From an uncultured Candidatus Saccharibacteria bacterium (lineage in GTDB: Bacteria > Patescibacteriota > Saccharimonadia > Saccharimonadales > Saccharimonadaceae), in assembly GCA_938036825.1 (NCBI GenBank), contig CALHWD010000006.1, forward strand, positions 1 through 64,000: a stretch of 64,000 nucleotides of DNA, read 5' to 3'. This document shows positions 45,342-53,641 of the stretch, piece by piece. A program made the position numbers and the translations under genes. Numbering within the stretch: the stretch's first letter is position 1; the number at the start of each line of letters is the position of its first letter. The notes beneath the pieces are model-generated. The model did no database searches and had not been told where the DNA came from. It worked only from the letters and a program-made list of their open reading frames with translations.

Positions 45342-45365
45342 ATCTCTGCTTGCGGGCAGATTTGC

Positions 45366-45371
45366 TATAAT
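45366..45371 (+). promoter_or_regulatory. -10 box TATAAT of rnpA
   Basis: It ends six nt before ATG 45378, so the rnpA mRNA should begin at its start codon. Confidence 0.65.
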
Positions 45372-45377
45372 ACAGCT

Positions 45378-45764
45378 ATGTTACAGCAACGATATCGGTT
45401 TCATGGTTATGGCGGGCTGCGCTATTTGTATCGCCATGCCAATGCTGAGCGTTCGCGTTTGCTAACCGTCAAGTACGTGGCTAATCGCCGTCGGCGCATG
45501 CCACGCATTGCCGTGGTGGTGAGCAAAAAGGTGCACAAATCTGCGGTGGGGCGCAACCGCATTCGCCGCCGTGTCTATGAGATTCTGCGCCAGCACGTAC
45601 CGCACTTTACAGGGGTGTACGATGTTGCACTAATCATCACCTCAAGCGAGGTGCTTACCACGCCGCACGATGAGCTTGTGCTGGTGGTGAAAAATCTGCT
45701 TGTGCGAGCTGGCATTTGCCCTGGCGACGCAACGCCAAGTGATGAAAGAGATAAGGCAGAATAA
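45378..45764 (+). CDS. rnpA: Ribonuclease P protein component
   Basis: This 128-residue basic protein assists the RNase P RNA in 5' maturation of tRNAs. The RNR signature is SAVGRNRIRRRVYEILR, preceded by AVVVSKKVHK; the N-terminal YRFHGYGGLRYLYRHA replaces the common F..L-type opening. The upstream reading frame in the same phase is excluded because it runs through the terminator and promoter. No yidD follows; yidC is the next gene after ~310 bp. Confidence 0.93.
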   Translation: MLQQRYRFHGYGGLRYLYRHANAERSRLLTVKYVANRRRRMPRIAVVVSKKVHKSAVGRNRIRRRVYEILRQHVPHFTGVYDVALIITSSEVLTTPHDELVLVVKNLLVRAGICPGDATPSDERDKAE

Positions 45765-46075
45765 AATCTTATATCCTTTCAGTCTTCTTTGCGCGACCTA
45801 CTTCATAGTACTTTGAGTCAAATTAGTGACAAATATTTCTGTATAAACAGTGGAAGCTAGAACTCGAAACATTTATAAAAAATTCTTTTCTTGTCATTCT
45901 ATACCAATGAAAGGCAAGCTAGGTGAGTGTTCTTTTCTAGAGTCATAAATACTCTCACATACAACATTAGCAGTGGTGTATCGCATATATCAACGATTGA
46001 TTTCCAAAAATACTTCGCCACAATTCATCTTCCGTGGCCACCTATGATACAATAAATGCAGTAATCGGAGTCGAT
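45765..46075. other. Intergenic region between rnpA and yidC
   Basis: It is AT-rich with no gene seen. The yidC promoter (TACAAT near 46048) and ribosome site (CGGAG) lie at the right end. Confidence 0.5.
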
Positions 46076-46996
46076 ATGTTTGAGACAATAATTTTGCAGC
46101 CCATTTTTAACGCGCTTTTGCTTATCTATAGTATCATCCCTGGTGGTGACTTTGGCGTGGCGGTGATTCTCTTCACGGTTATCATCCGCTTCTTACTCTA
46201 CCCACTACTTAAGCGGCAGCTCCACCAGAGTAAACAGATGCGCAAGATGCAGCCTGAGCTGGCCAAGATCAAAAAAGCGGCTAATGGCAACCGTCAAGTA
46301 GAAGCGATGCAGCAGATGGAGCTGTATAAAAAGTACGGTATCAAGCCATTTCGCTCGATTCTACTGCTCTTTATTCAGATTCCGATCTTTATCGGTCTCT
46401 ACCAGGTGATCATGATTATCTCGCTCCACCGCGACCAAGTGGCGCGCTACATCTACGAGCCGCTTAAGAATATCGATGCTATCAAGACCATCATCAACCA
46501 CCCCGATCAATTCAACCACACCATGCTCGGTTTTATCGACCTCACTAAGGTAGCGCTTGGCAAAGATGGTATTGTCTGGCCGCTTCTCGCTCTCGCAATC
46601 ATCTCAGCTCTCACCCAGTATGTGATGACTAAGCAGACTATGCCAACTGGCAAGAGCACCAAGCGTTTCCGCGATATCATGAAGGAGACGGCTGCCGGCA
46701 AAGAGGCCGATCCCGCCGAGATGAACGCTGCAATGATGCGCAATATGGCGAAGTTTATGCCAGTGATGATGTTTATGATCATGATGGGTCTGCCAGGGGC
46801 GTTGGCGCTCTACTACACGGCATCTAACCTAGTAGCGGTAGCGCAGCAGTCATATCTCCTCCGTAAAGATAAGCAAGAGCTTGAAGCAATTGCCGATGAA
46901 GTAGATATTACAACGCCTGCCAAGAAAAAGTCGACGAAAAAGCGCGCCAAAGCGGCTACAGAAGCCAACATCACACGCATCAAAGCCAAAGAATAA
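46076..46996 (+). CDS. yidC: Membrane protein insertase YidC/Oxa1
   Basis: This 306-residue protein has five TM segments and no large periplasmic P1 domain, as in monoderm bacteria. The conserved core includes GGDFGVAVILFTVIIRFLLYPLLKRQ (with the hydrophilic-groove arginine), a charged cytoplasmic hairpin (QMRKMQPELAKIKKA), PIFIGLYQVI and GLPGALALYYTASNLVAVAQQSYL. The tail is Lys/Ala-rich, as expected for ribosome docking. No lipobox is seen. GGAG lies six nt before ATG 46076; the upstream codons are not used. Confidence 0.95.
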   Translation: MFETIILQPIFNALLLIYSIIPGGDFGVAVILFTVIIRFLLYPLLKRQLHQSKQMRKMQPELAKIKKAANGNRQVEAMQQMELYKKYGIKPFRSILLLFIQIPIFIGLYQVIMIISLHRDQVARYIYEPLKNIDAIKTIINHPDQFNHTMLGFIDLTKVALGKDGIVWPLLALAIISALTQYVMTKQTMPTGKSTKRFRDIMKETAAGKEADPAEMNAAMMRNMAKFMPVMMFMIMMGLPGALALYYTASNLVAVAQQSYLLRKDKQELEAIADEVDITTPAKKKSTKKRAKAATEANITRIKAKE

Positions 46997-47013
46997 CAGA
47001 GGAGGAGAACCCG

Positions 47014-47478
47014 ATGGATCGATACCAATCAGTAACATTTGCCCGAGAATATCTCCAGAACATCATCTCATTTTTTGGCGAAAATATTGCGGTATCGGGT
47101 GATGACGATGGCGAGGTAATGACACTTCGGGTAGAGTCGTCGGATATTAATAGCATCTTGATTGGCCGTGGGGCAGAGACACTACGGGCATTGCAATATA
47201 TCGTCTCGTCGGCGCTGCGGGCGCAAAATGCCGCAGTAGTGCGCGTGAGTGTTGATATTGCCGACTATAAAAAGCAGCACGAGGAAAAGATTGCCGACAA
47301 AGCGCGGGGCTGGATCGAGCGCGTGCGTGCAACTGGTGAGTCCTACACCGCCCACCTTAATCCAGCCGATCGACGCATTGTCCACCAAGTCGCTGCCGAC
47401 GCAGCTGGCATCACGACCGTCTCCGAAGGCGAAGGTCGCGAGCGCCATGTGATTATCCAGCTGGAAGAGGCTGAGTAA
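47014..47478 (+). CDS. jag: Jag/KhpB RNA-binding protein (KH-R3H)
   Basis: This 154-residue protein has a KH domain (LRVESSDINSILIGRGAETLRALQYIVSSAL, with the IGRGAETL loop), then an R3H domain (ADRRIVHQVAADAAGITTVSEGEGRERHVII). The N-terminal Jag-N domain is absent, as in short KhpB forms. It binds RNA and influences cell division and cell-wall synthesis in Gram-positive bacteria. AGGAGGAG precedes the ATG. It is co-transcribed with yidC (17-bp gap). Confidence 0.92.
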   Translation: MDRYQSVTFAREYLQNIISFFGENIAVSGDDDGEVMTLRVESSDINSILIGRGAETLRALQYIVSSALRAQNAAVVRVSVDIADYKKQHEEKIADKARGWIERVRATGESYTAHLNPADRRIVHQVAADAAGITTVSEGEGRERHVIIQLEEAE

Positions 47479-47647
47479 AAGCAAAAGCCTACACATAACA
47501 GGGGGTGAAACACTAAAGAATATTCATCTCTTACTCTGTGTATCTTTGAGAAAAGGTGGCGCATTTAGTAGAATAACCATTTGACACCGCAGAGAGAGAA
47601 AAAAGTATTATACCATTGTTACATACTAAGAACTACGAGGAACCCCT

Positions 47648-48334
47648 ATGTCACGTTATGAAGACCCATATTATGAGCAGGAAAAAACGAGGGAATTAGC
47701 AACCGAAGACTTTGATGATCTCGTCGATAAGCGGCTTAATAAGAAGCCATTTATACACCATGGCGACCTAGACGATGGCATGAGTAGGCAAGAGAACTAT
47801 ATAACAATCTACACCTTGGAAGATCTTACGAACATTGCAGAACAAAATATGTCTGAGACCATTATGACATTCCTGCAAGATGCGAAGCAAAAAGCTGCCC
47901 ACATAGCACAGTATAAAGGGACGGATGATAATGTACGCGTTGCAATAAGTATTGCAAAAGAATACAACAAGGGGAGTAATGAATACGAGCCATTAATTCG
48001 CCGCGAAGTAAGCATAGATATTACAATGAGTGAAGAAGCAGCGAGGTGTGATATAAATACAAATATGTCCTCTAACGATCAGCTACATGAATCGGGGTCG
48101 ATGACAGAAGAGCCGATGATTGGGTCTATGAAATTCGTAACAGTCGATGGTGGTCGGCTGGATATACACCAAACGGTAGGAAGGCGTGAGAAAGAGAATA
48201 ATCCATCACGAGACGATATAGCAACCCTTAATACGCTACTTGATCCTTCGTGGAGGGAAGTACAAATGGCGCAAGCTCGAGGGGCTGCTGTACAAGCCTT
48301 GGTAGAACGAGCGACGAGTATACCTCAGATGTAG
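47648..48334 (+). CDS. Hypothetical acidic protein (228 aa)
   Basis: I do not recognise this protein. It is soluble and acidic, with a tyrosine/glutamate-rich start and a central alternating pattern (NVRVAISIAKEYNKG, EPLIRREVSIDITMS) that suggests a beta sheet. No signal or membrane helix is present. GAGGAA lies just before the ATG, and a TATTAT -10 lies near 47606. It stands alone after jag and before a shared terminator. Confidence 0.6.
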   Translation: MSRYEDPYYEQEKTRELATEDFDDLVDKRLNKKPFIHHGDLDDGMSRQENYITIYTLEDLTNIAEQNMSETIMTFLQDAKQKAAHIAQYKGTDDNVRVAISIAKEYNKGSNEYEPLIRREVSIDITMSEEAARCDINTNMSSNDQLHESGSMTEEPMIGSMKFVTVDGGRLDIHQTVGRREKENNPSRDDIATLNTLLDPSWREVQMAQARGAAVQALVERATSIPQM

Positions 48335-48338
48335 CCAT

Positions 48339-48385
48339 AGTAGCAGCTCCTTTAGGTCTTGTATTGAACTATAGGAGCTGCTACT
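48339..48385. terminator. Convergent terminator hairpin
   Basis: A perfect 13-bp inverted repeat (48339-48351 and 48373-48385) with a 21-nt loop lies between convergent genes. Confidence 0.6.
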
Positions 48386-48420
48386 GTATATAGGTTACCC
48401 TGTTATTCTATGTATCACGC

Positions 48421-49524
48421 TTACTGCTTACTAAGTGCTCTCTCATACACCGCCAACGTTTCCTTGCCGCAGCGCTCCCACGAGTAGCGGGCAGCTTGGG
48501 CTTTGCCTTTGACGATAAGCTCGCGACGGCGAGCTGGTTGGCTGAGGACACGGTCGATTGCGCTAGCGATGGCATCAACGTCGAGTGGGTCGAAGTACTC
48601 GGCAGCATCGCCCAAAATCTCGGGCATACACGAGGTATTGCTCGATATAACAGGGGTCGTGCCATACGCCATTGTCTCTAGTGGTGGCAGGCCAAACCCC
48701 TCCATTAGTGATGGAAAAACATATGCCTCGGCTTTATTAAGCAGCCAATCACGCTGCCCGTCGGGGATGAACCCAGTGAAGTGAATATTGCGATAGCCTT
48801 GCTGCTGGTAGTAGGCTTGGTTGCGCTTGGTGTCTTCATTCATCCGCCCTACAAACACCAGGCCAAGGTCTGGCCAGCGGCTCAGCAGTTGCTGGTGTGC
48901 GGCCGCAAGGCGCCGTAGATTTTTATAATCAGGCTGCTGCCCAACGTAGATAATAAACCGCTTGAAGGGGAGATCGATATACGGCGTGAGATGCCCAGGG
49001 TGCACCTCGCCCGCCTCGTAGATGACCGATATTTTGCTATCGGGGATCTTAGTAAAGTCCTGGTATTCCTGTTTAGTCGTCTGAGAAATAGTGATGATAT
49101 GCTCACTGGTGCGGGCAATCCGCCGAAATACCCAGCGCCCTACCAACTGCTTAAGATGAAACACCAGCCAATTTTTGTCGGAATTATACGTCTTGAGAAG
49201 GGTCATATCGTGCACCGTGGTGACGTGCTTACCTCTGTAAAAGACCGGTTGCTGCGGCATGCAAAAATGTACTAAGTCGGGCCCTAGCTCATCTAGGTAG
49301 CGCCGGAAGCCAAGCTGCTCCGCTAGCGAATAGTTGGCAAAATCAACCGTACGGATAGTGAAGTTAGGGTTGTGTGGCTGCCAGTAGTCGTGGTCCTTGG
49401 TAGGAACGAGGATGCTATAGCGGTTGGTTGTATCAAGCCGCTCCAGCTGCTCAAGCAACTTCACGACATATGTGCCCGTGCCAGAATTGATCACGCGGGC
49501 GTCGATTGCAATATGAAAACTCAT
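48421..49524 (-). CDS. Glycosyltransferase family 4 (GT-B)
   Basis: This 367-residue retaining glycosyltransferase starts FHIAIDARVINSGTGTYVVKLLEQL, typical of mannosyl/rhamnosyl GT4 enzymes. The C-terminal lobe has IIYVGQQPDYKNL and the E-x7-E motif FPSLMEGFGLPPLETMAYG. It transfers a sugar from a nucleotide donor onto a surface glycan or lipid; the substrate is unknown. ATG 49524 is used because TATACT on the minus strand ends seven nt upstream; the longer frame to 49569 overlaps that promoter. Confidence 0.9.
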   Translation of the reverse strand: MSFHIAIDARVINSGTGTYVVKLLEQLERLDTTNRYSILVPTKDHDYWQPHNPNFTIRTVDFANYSLAEQLGFRRYLDELGPDLVHFCMPQQPVFYRGKHVTTVHDMTLLKTYNSDKNWLVFHLKQLVGRWVFRRIARTSEHIITISQTTKQEYQDFTKIPDSKISVIYEAGEVHPGHLTPYIDLPFKRFIIYVGQQPDYKNLRRLAAAHQQLLSRWPDLGLVFVGRMNEDTKRNQAYYQQQGYRNIHFTGFIPDGQRDWLLNKAEAYVFPSLMEGFGLPPLETMAYGTTPVISSNTSCMPEILGDAAEYFDPLDVDAIASAIDRVLSQPARRRELIVKGKAQAARYSWERCGKETLAVYERALSKQ

Positions 49525-49638
49525 ACTTTCTAGTATACAGTCCTCGCACCGAAAGCGCCAGATGGACACGCGTGTGTCAAGGCGGGTGATAATCTAAACT
49601 CTGTATAAAAGTGCTATAATACCCATATTACAAATAAT

Positions 49639-50160
49639 ATGACAGAACTACCGCAACACATAGCAGCCCAGACGAATCTGGCGCAGATAGAATATATTCT
49701 TCACCAGGCGGGCTACCATATCACTGAGGCAGACAGTCAGCGGCCCTGGGGTGGGTTTGTCTGTATTGACCCGGCGCAGGCAGAGCAGTTTGCGGCGGAT
49801 TTCTTTGCAGCATCGGGGGTAATAGCTAAGGACAATGCTCATGTGTCGCTCAGTCCTAAGATTCTTTTTGTCCGGCCAGGGGCGCGCCTGAGCTGGCAAT
49901 ATCATCATCGGCGGGCGGAGTTGTGGTGTTTTCTGACTGCTGGTGCGTACTATCGCAACATGAGTGATGAGCTACCAGCCCAGCCAGCACTAGCTCAGGC
50001 GGGCAATATCGTAAGGCTGGCGGCAGGGGAGCGTCACCGTGCTTGCGGTGATGCCCAGCACCCAACGATCATTGCTGAGCTCTGGCAACACACCGACCCA
50101 GCACACCCGTCAACAGAGGACGATATAGTGCGGGTGGCGGATGATTATCAGCGTCAATAA
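49639..50160 (+). CDS. Cupin protein related to type II mannose-6-phosphate isomerase domain
   Basis: This encodes 173 residues. The sequence RPWGGFVCID, then KILFVRPGARLSWQYHHRRAELWCFLTAGAYYR and VRLAAGERHRACG fits the cupin found in ManC C-termini and related sugar-phosphate isomerases, including the two-histidine metal site (YHHRRAE) and the later GERHR histidine. It probably acts on sugar phosphates or nucleotide sugars for the neighbouring glycosyltransferases. A TATAAT box lies 18 nt before the ATG. Confidence 0.7.
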   Translation: MTELPQHIAAQTNLAQIEYILHQAGYHITEADSQRPWGGFVCIDPAQAEQFAADFFAASGVIAKDNAHVSLSPKILFVRPGARLSWQYHHRRAELWCFLTAGAYYRNMSDELPAQPALAQAGNIVRLAAGERHRACGDAQHPTIIAELWQHTDPAHPSTEDDIVRVADDYQRQ

Positions 50161-50223
50161 TAGGTATGGGTGTACAGTGAGTTTGTGAATGTACTGTTTA
50201 AAAACCGTATTATTCGCGAAACA

Positions 50224-50646
50224 TTATCTCTCTGTTGTTCGAAAAACAACACGATCATACAAACAATAATTCCACACCAGCGATGCACCAGTAGCAATAA
50301 TTTTTGCGAGCAGTAGCACAAGTGACTCGGCATGAATAACAGAGGCAAGGATAGGAGAGACGCAAAAAATAACCGCATTTTGCAGCCCCCACAAACCCGC
50401 CAGAGTGACAACAACAAACAAGATCAGTTGCCGGCGCACATCACCCTGAGCGCGAAAAGTGTACGACTTATTAGCAAAAAAGCTAAAAATAAAGGCTAGG
50501 CCCGTTGATACTGTATTGGCCGCGAGCTTTGGTAGGCCAAGTGTGGTGAGTCCGAATAGCAAGCCAATATCAATTACTGTATTAATCCCGCCAACGAGCG
50601 CAAACCGCAGTAATTTGCCTCTGTTATTTGCGATGGCGAGCCTCAC
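50224..50646 (-). CDS. GtrA-family membrane protein
   Basis: This encodes 140 residues from GTG 50646, with four TM helices and the GtrA signature LLRFALVGGINTVIDIGLLFGL, later FSFFANKSYTFRAQG. GtrA proteins are thought to help move undecaprenyl-phosphate-linked sugars across the membrane. GAGGAG lies four nt before the GTG; a longer frame starting at 50715 would overlap the upstream glycosyltransferase gene by 92 nt. The 23-nt overlap with the GtrB-like gene indicates coupling. Confidence 0.85.
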   Translation of the reverse strand: MRLAIANNRGKLLRFALVGGINTVIDIGLLFGLTTLGLPKLAANTVSTGLAFIFSFFANKSYTFRAQGDVRRQLILFVVVTLAGLWGLQNAVIFCVSPILASVIHAESLVLLLAKIIATGASLVWNYCLYDRVVFRTTER

Positions 50647-51571
50647 GATGCTCCTCGACGAGATAAGGTGGGCGCTGCTTCGTTTCGCTAAAAATCCGGG
50701 CGATGTATTCGCCAATCACCCCCAAACTCAGCAGCTGCACTCCACCAAGGAAGAGAATCACTGCCATGAGCGACGAATAGCCTGCACCAGTTGGCACACC
50801 AAACAGTGGTCGGATGAGTAGATAGAGGATATAGATCGAGGCCAAGAAGGCGATAAGGAAGCCCAGCACGGCCGAGATGCGCAGTGGCGCGGTGGTAAAG
50901 CTCGTGATGCCGTCAATAGCGAGGTTGATGAGTGTGCGCGGACTTTGCTTGATGCTACCAGCAGCCCGTGGGTCGCGGTCATAAAGAATCTCCTTCTTTT
51001 TGTAGCCCACCCAACTAAAGATTGCTTTGGTATTGCGCTGAGATTCGCGCAGCTGGGTGATGGCAGTGACGCAGCGTTTGCTAAGTAAGCGGAAGTCGCC
51101 CGTGTCGATCTGAACAGGAATATGTGTCGTACTCTGGAGGAGACGGTAATACCACGCGGCGGTTTTTTTCTTGAGCCAGGTCTCGCCGGAGCGGCTTCGG
51201 CGCCGCGCATATACATCATCGTACCCCTGCTCCCACAGCTCAATCATCTGCGGGATGAGCTCTGGTGGGTCTTGCAGGTCGGCATCAATCACCACGACAG
51301 CGTCACCCGCCGCGTGGTCGAAGCCAGCAAGCATAGCAGCTTCTTTACCAAAGTTGCGCGAGAGATTGAGATAGGCAATAGCGGGGTTGTGTTGCTGCTC
51401 GATCTGAATGAGCTCGAGTGTATGGTCGTGGCTGCCATCATTAATAAATAAGAATTCGAACTGGTAGCGCCGGCGATCGACACTGCGCTGCAGCGCCTCG
51501 AGCCGGGCAAACAGCTGTGGCAAAACAGCTGCTTCGTTGTAGGCAGGGATAAGAATGGTGATTGTTTTCAT
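50624..51571 (-). CDS. GtrB/DPM1-like GT2 glycosyltransferase with C-terminal TM pair
   Basis: This encodes 315 residues. The GT-A domain has ITILIPAYNEAAVLPQLFARL, FLFINDGSHDHT, LSRNFGKEAAMLAG and DADLQDPPELIPQM (DxD-type metal site). Two C-terminal TM helices lie at ~230-290. Such enzymes load a sugar onto a polyprenyl phosphate, to be flipped by GtrA and used outside. A TACAAT box lies nine nt before the ATG. It forms a two-gene unit with gtrA. Confidence 0.92.
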   Translation of the reverse strand: MKTITILIPAYNEAAVLPQLFARLEALQRSVDRRRYQFEFLFINDGSHDHTLELIQIEQQHNPAIAYLNLSRNFGKEAAMLAGFDHAAGDAVVVIDADLQDPPELIPQMIELWEQGYDDVYARRRSRSGETWLKKKTAAWYYRLLQSTTHIPVQIDTGDFRLLSKRCVTAITQLRESQRNTKAIFSWVGYKKKEILYDRDPRAAGSIKQSPRTLINLAIDGITSFTTAPLRISAVLGFLIAFLASIYILYLLIRPLFGVPTGAGYSSLMAVILFLGGVQLLSLGVIGEYIARIFSETKQRPPYLVEEHREARHRK

Positions 51572-51586
51572 CGTAGCCTTATTGTA

Positions 51587-52459
51587 TCACTTATTGGTTG
51601 GTATGAGCGCGATGAGCGACTGGATGGACGATGCCACCACTGCACCACTGGCCTCGAGCCGTGCCGTCTTGGCCTGGGCCGATTCCAGCTCATTTGTGCC
51701 AAGGATCGCCCCAGCATGGCCCATCTGTACCCCAGATGGTGCACTGTGGCCCGCAATGTAAGCATAGACTGGTTTGCTTATATTGTGCTTAATATAATCT
51801 GCCGCGGCAATCTCGCTCGTGCCACCAATCTCACCGATCAGCACAATCTGCTCTACCGCCGCATCTTGCTCAAACAACTGCAAGCAATCAATAAAGCTGC
51901 TGCCACCAATCATATCGCCGCCAATCCCAATCACATAGCGCTGGCCAATGCCTGCCTGAGTGAGGAGGCTCATTGCTTCGTACGTGAGCGTGCCGCTGCG
52001 GCTGACGATGGCAGTGTGGCCTGGTGTGGCGAGTGCAGCAGGGATGATGCCGAGGTTATGCACGCCGGGGATGAGAACGCCAGGGCAGTTGGGGCCGATC
52101 AAAACCGAAGAACTAGCTGCCAGGCGTTGTTTTATATGCAACATATCGTGGACAGGCACACCCTCGGTGATACAAATAATGAGGGGTACCTCTGCATCAA
52201 TTGCCTCCATAATCGCTGCCTTGGCATGAGCTGCTGGTACAAAAATGACGGAAATATCGACAGGCTGCTGTGCCTGAATTTCGCGAATCGTCCGGAAGAC
52301 AGGTACGCCGTATACCTCTGTAACCGATTGGTTGGGTGACGTGCCGCCAACGATATGTGTACCACGTGCCAACATATGCTCGGTATGAAATGAGCCATGT
52401 TTGCCAGTTATACCCTGAACAATAACATGCTTACCACGAAAGATATCAGGGGTCATCAT
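51587..52459 (-). CDS. sucD: Succinyl-CoA synthetase-like (acyl-CoA ligase, NDP-forming) alpha subunit
   Basis: This 290-residue protein has a CoA-binding Rossmann domain (IVQGITGKHGSFHTEHMLARGT, GGTSPNQ) and the phosphohistidine loop GHSAPSGVQMGHAGAILG. It is the length and layout of SucD. It couples ADP or GDP phosphorylation to CoA-thioester cleavage. It overlaps sucC by four nt. In an organism expected to lack the TCA cycle the true substrate may be another acyl-CoA. Confidence 0.93.
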   Translation of the reverse strand: MMTPDIFRGKHVIVQGITGKHGSFHTEHMLARGTHIVGGTSPNQSVTEVYGVPVFRTIREIQAQQPVDISVIFVPAAHAKAAIMEAIDAEVPLIICITEGVPVHDMLHIKQRLAASSSVLIGPNCPGVLIPGVHNLGIIPAALATPGHTAIVSRSGTLTYEAMSLLTQAGIGQRYVIGIGGDMIGGSSFIDCLQLFEQDAAVEQIVLIGEIGGTSEIAAADYIKHNISKPVYAYIAGHSAPSGVQMGHAGAILGTNELESAQAKTARLEASGAVVASSIQSLIALIPTNK

Positions 52460-53505
52460 ACGGCTTCCTCCAGGATGTGAGAGAGATTATCGTAGAGTGG
52501 AATGTGTTCGCGGGCAAGGAGCGCCTTGGCTTCGGCCTCGCGGTTACCTGTTAGGCGAACAGCGAGTGGTGGGAGGTCAGGTAGCTGCTGCTTGGCACTG
52601 ATGATGGCCCTTGCTACGTCGTCGCAGCGCACAATACCACCAAAGATATTAATAATGATGAGCGCCACGGCAGGGAAGTGGGTAATCTGCTTAAAACTAG
52701 CCAGGATCTTCTCTGGAGTTGCCGTGCCACCAATGTCAAGAAAATTAGCTGGCTGCACACCGCGGGCAGTCACCGCATCGACAGTTGCCATTGCGAGACC
52801 TGCGCCGTTGGCAATCGTCGCAACCGTCCCATTATAGTCGAGCGTGACGAAATTATGATCCTCCAAGGCTGCTTCGTGCCACTGCGGGTGGCGAAACAGC
52901 GCTGCATCGTCAATCGTCATCTTTGCATCGCCAGCGATGAGCTGGCCATCTGTCGTCACAACGAGTGGATTAATCTCGAGTAATAGACAATCGTTGTCAA
53001 TAAAGCAACGAAAACAATTCGCCACCATATCCTCAAGCGCAAAGGCTTGCTCTGGCAGCGACAAATACTCCGCTAGTGCTTCAGCTACAGTATGAACTGT
53101 TTGCGGCGTAATGGCCTGGCGAAAGAACGCTGCACGATCGTGTTCTTCCACATCAATGCCACCACTCGTGTGGGCGAGTAGCTCGATGGATGATTGCTCA
53201 CGGTTAATAGTAAGCGAAATGTAACATTCGCGGGCGATGGAGAGAACTTCCTCGGCAAGAAGCTTCGTGGGGGTGTAGCCACCGATATCGAGAGCAAAGA
53301 GACGCTGAATGGTTGGTGTAACAGCGGATTGCTCGCGGACAATCACCACACCACCTGCCTTGCCGCGGCCACCGATCGGAACTTGTGATTTGAGGACAAT
53401 AGGGACGGTGGGTACTACTGTTGCAGATTCTATAACATCGCTCTGCGGTACTGCCACACCAGCCTCGGCCAAGCACTGCTTGGCTTGGTATTCAAGAAGA
53501 CGCAT
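52456..53505 (-). CDS. sucC: Succinyl-CoA synthetase-like beta subunit
   Basis: This encodes 349 residues from ATG 53505, about 40 fewer than E. coli SucC. An ATP-grasp domain opens with RLLEYQAKQCLAEAGVAVP, carries GGRGKAGGVVIV and LLEINPLVV, and the ligase half has FLDIGGTATPEKILASF and NIFGGIVRCDDVARAI. TACAAT on the minus strand ends seven nt before ATG 53505 (leaderless); the longer frame lies in promoter sequence. The shorter length arises mainly in the ATP-grasp region. It forms an operon with sucD. Confidence 0.93.
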   Translation of the reverse strand: MRLLEYQAKQCLAEAGVAVPQSDVIESATVVPTVPIVLKSQVPIGGRGKAGGVVIVREQSAVTPTIQRLFALDIGGYTPTKLLAEEVLSIARECYISLTINREQSSIELLAHTSGGIDVEEHDRAAFFRQAITPQTVHTVAEALAEYLSLPEQAFALEDMVANCFRCFIDNDCLLLEINPLVVTTDGQLIAGDAKMTIDDAALFRHPQWHEAALEDHNFVTLDYNGTVATIANGAGLAMATVDAVTARGVQPANFLDIGGTATPEKILASFKQITHFPAVALIIINIFGGIVRCDDVARAIISAKQQLPDLPPLAVRLTGNREAEAKALLAREHIPLYDNLSHILEEAV

Positions 53506-53641
53506 AGGTATTATTGTACGCATAGATGGCGAATATGCAAAATGATTGCGTGCGTAACAGGGGTGATAGACGCAAGTTATCATACGAAAGCCAGTCTTTA
53601 AAATTCGCTTCTTTGGCGCTGACCTGTCATCTCAAGCTGAA

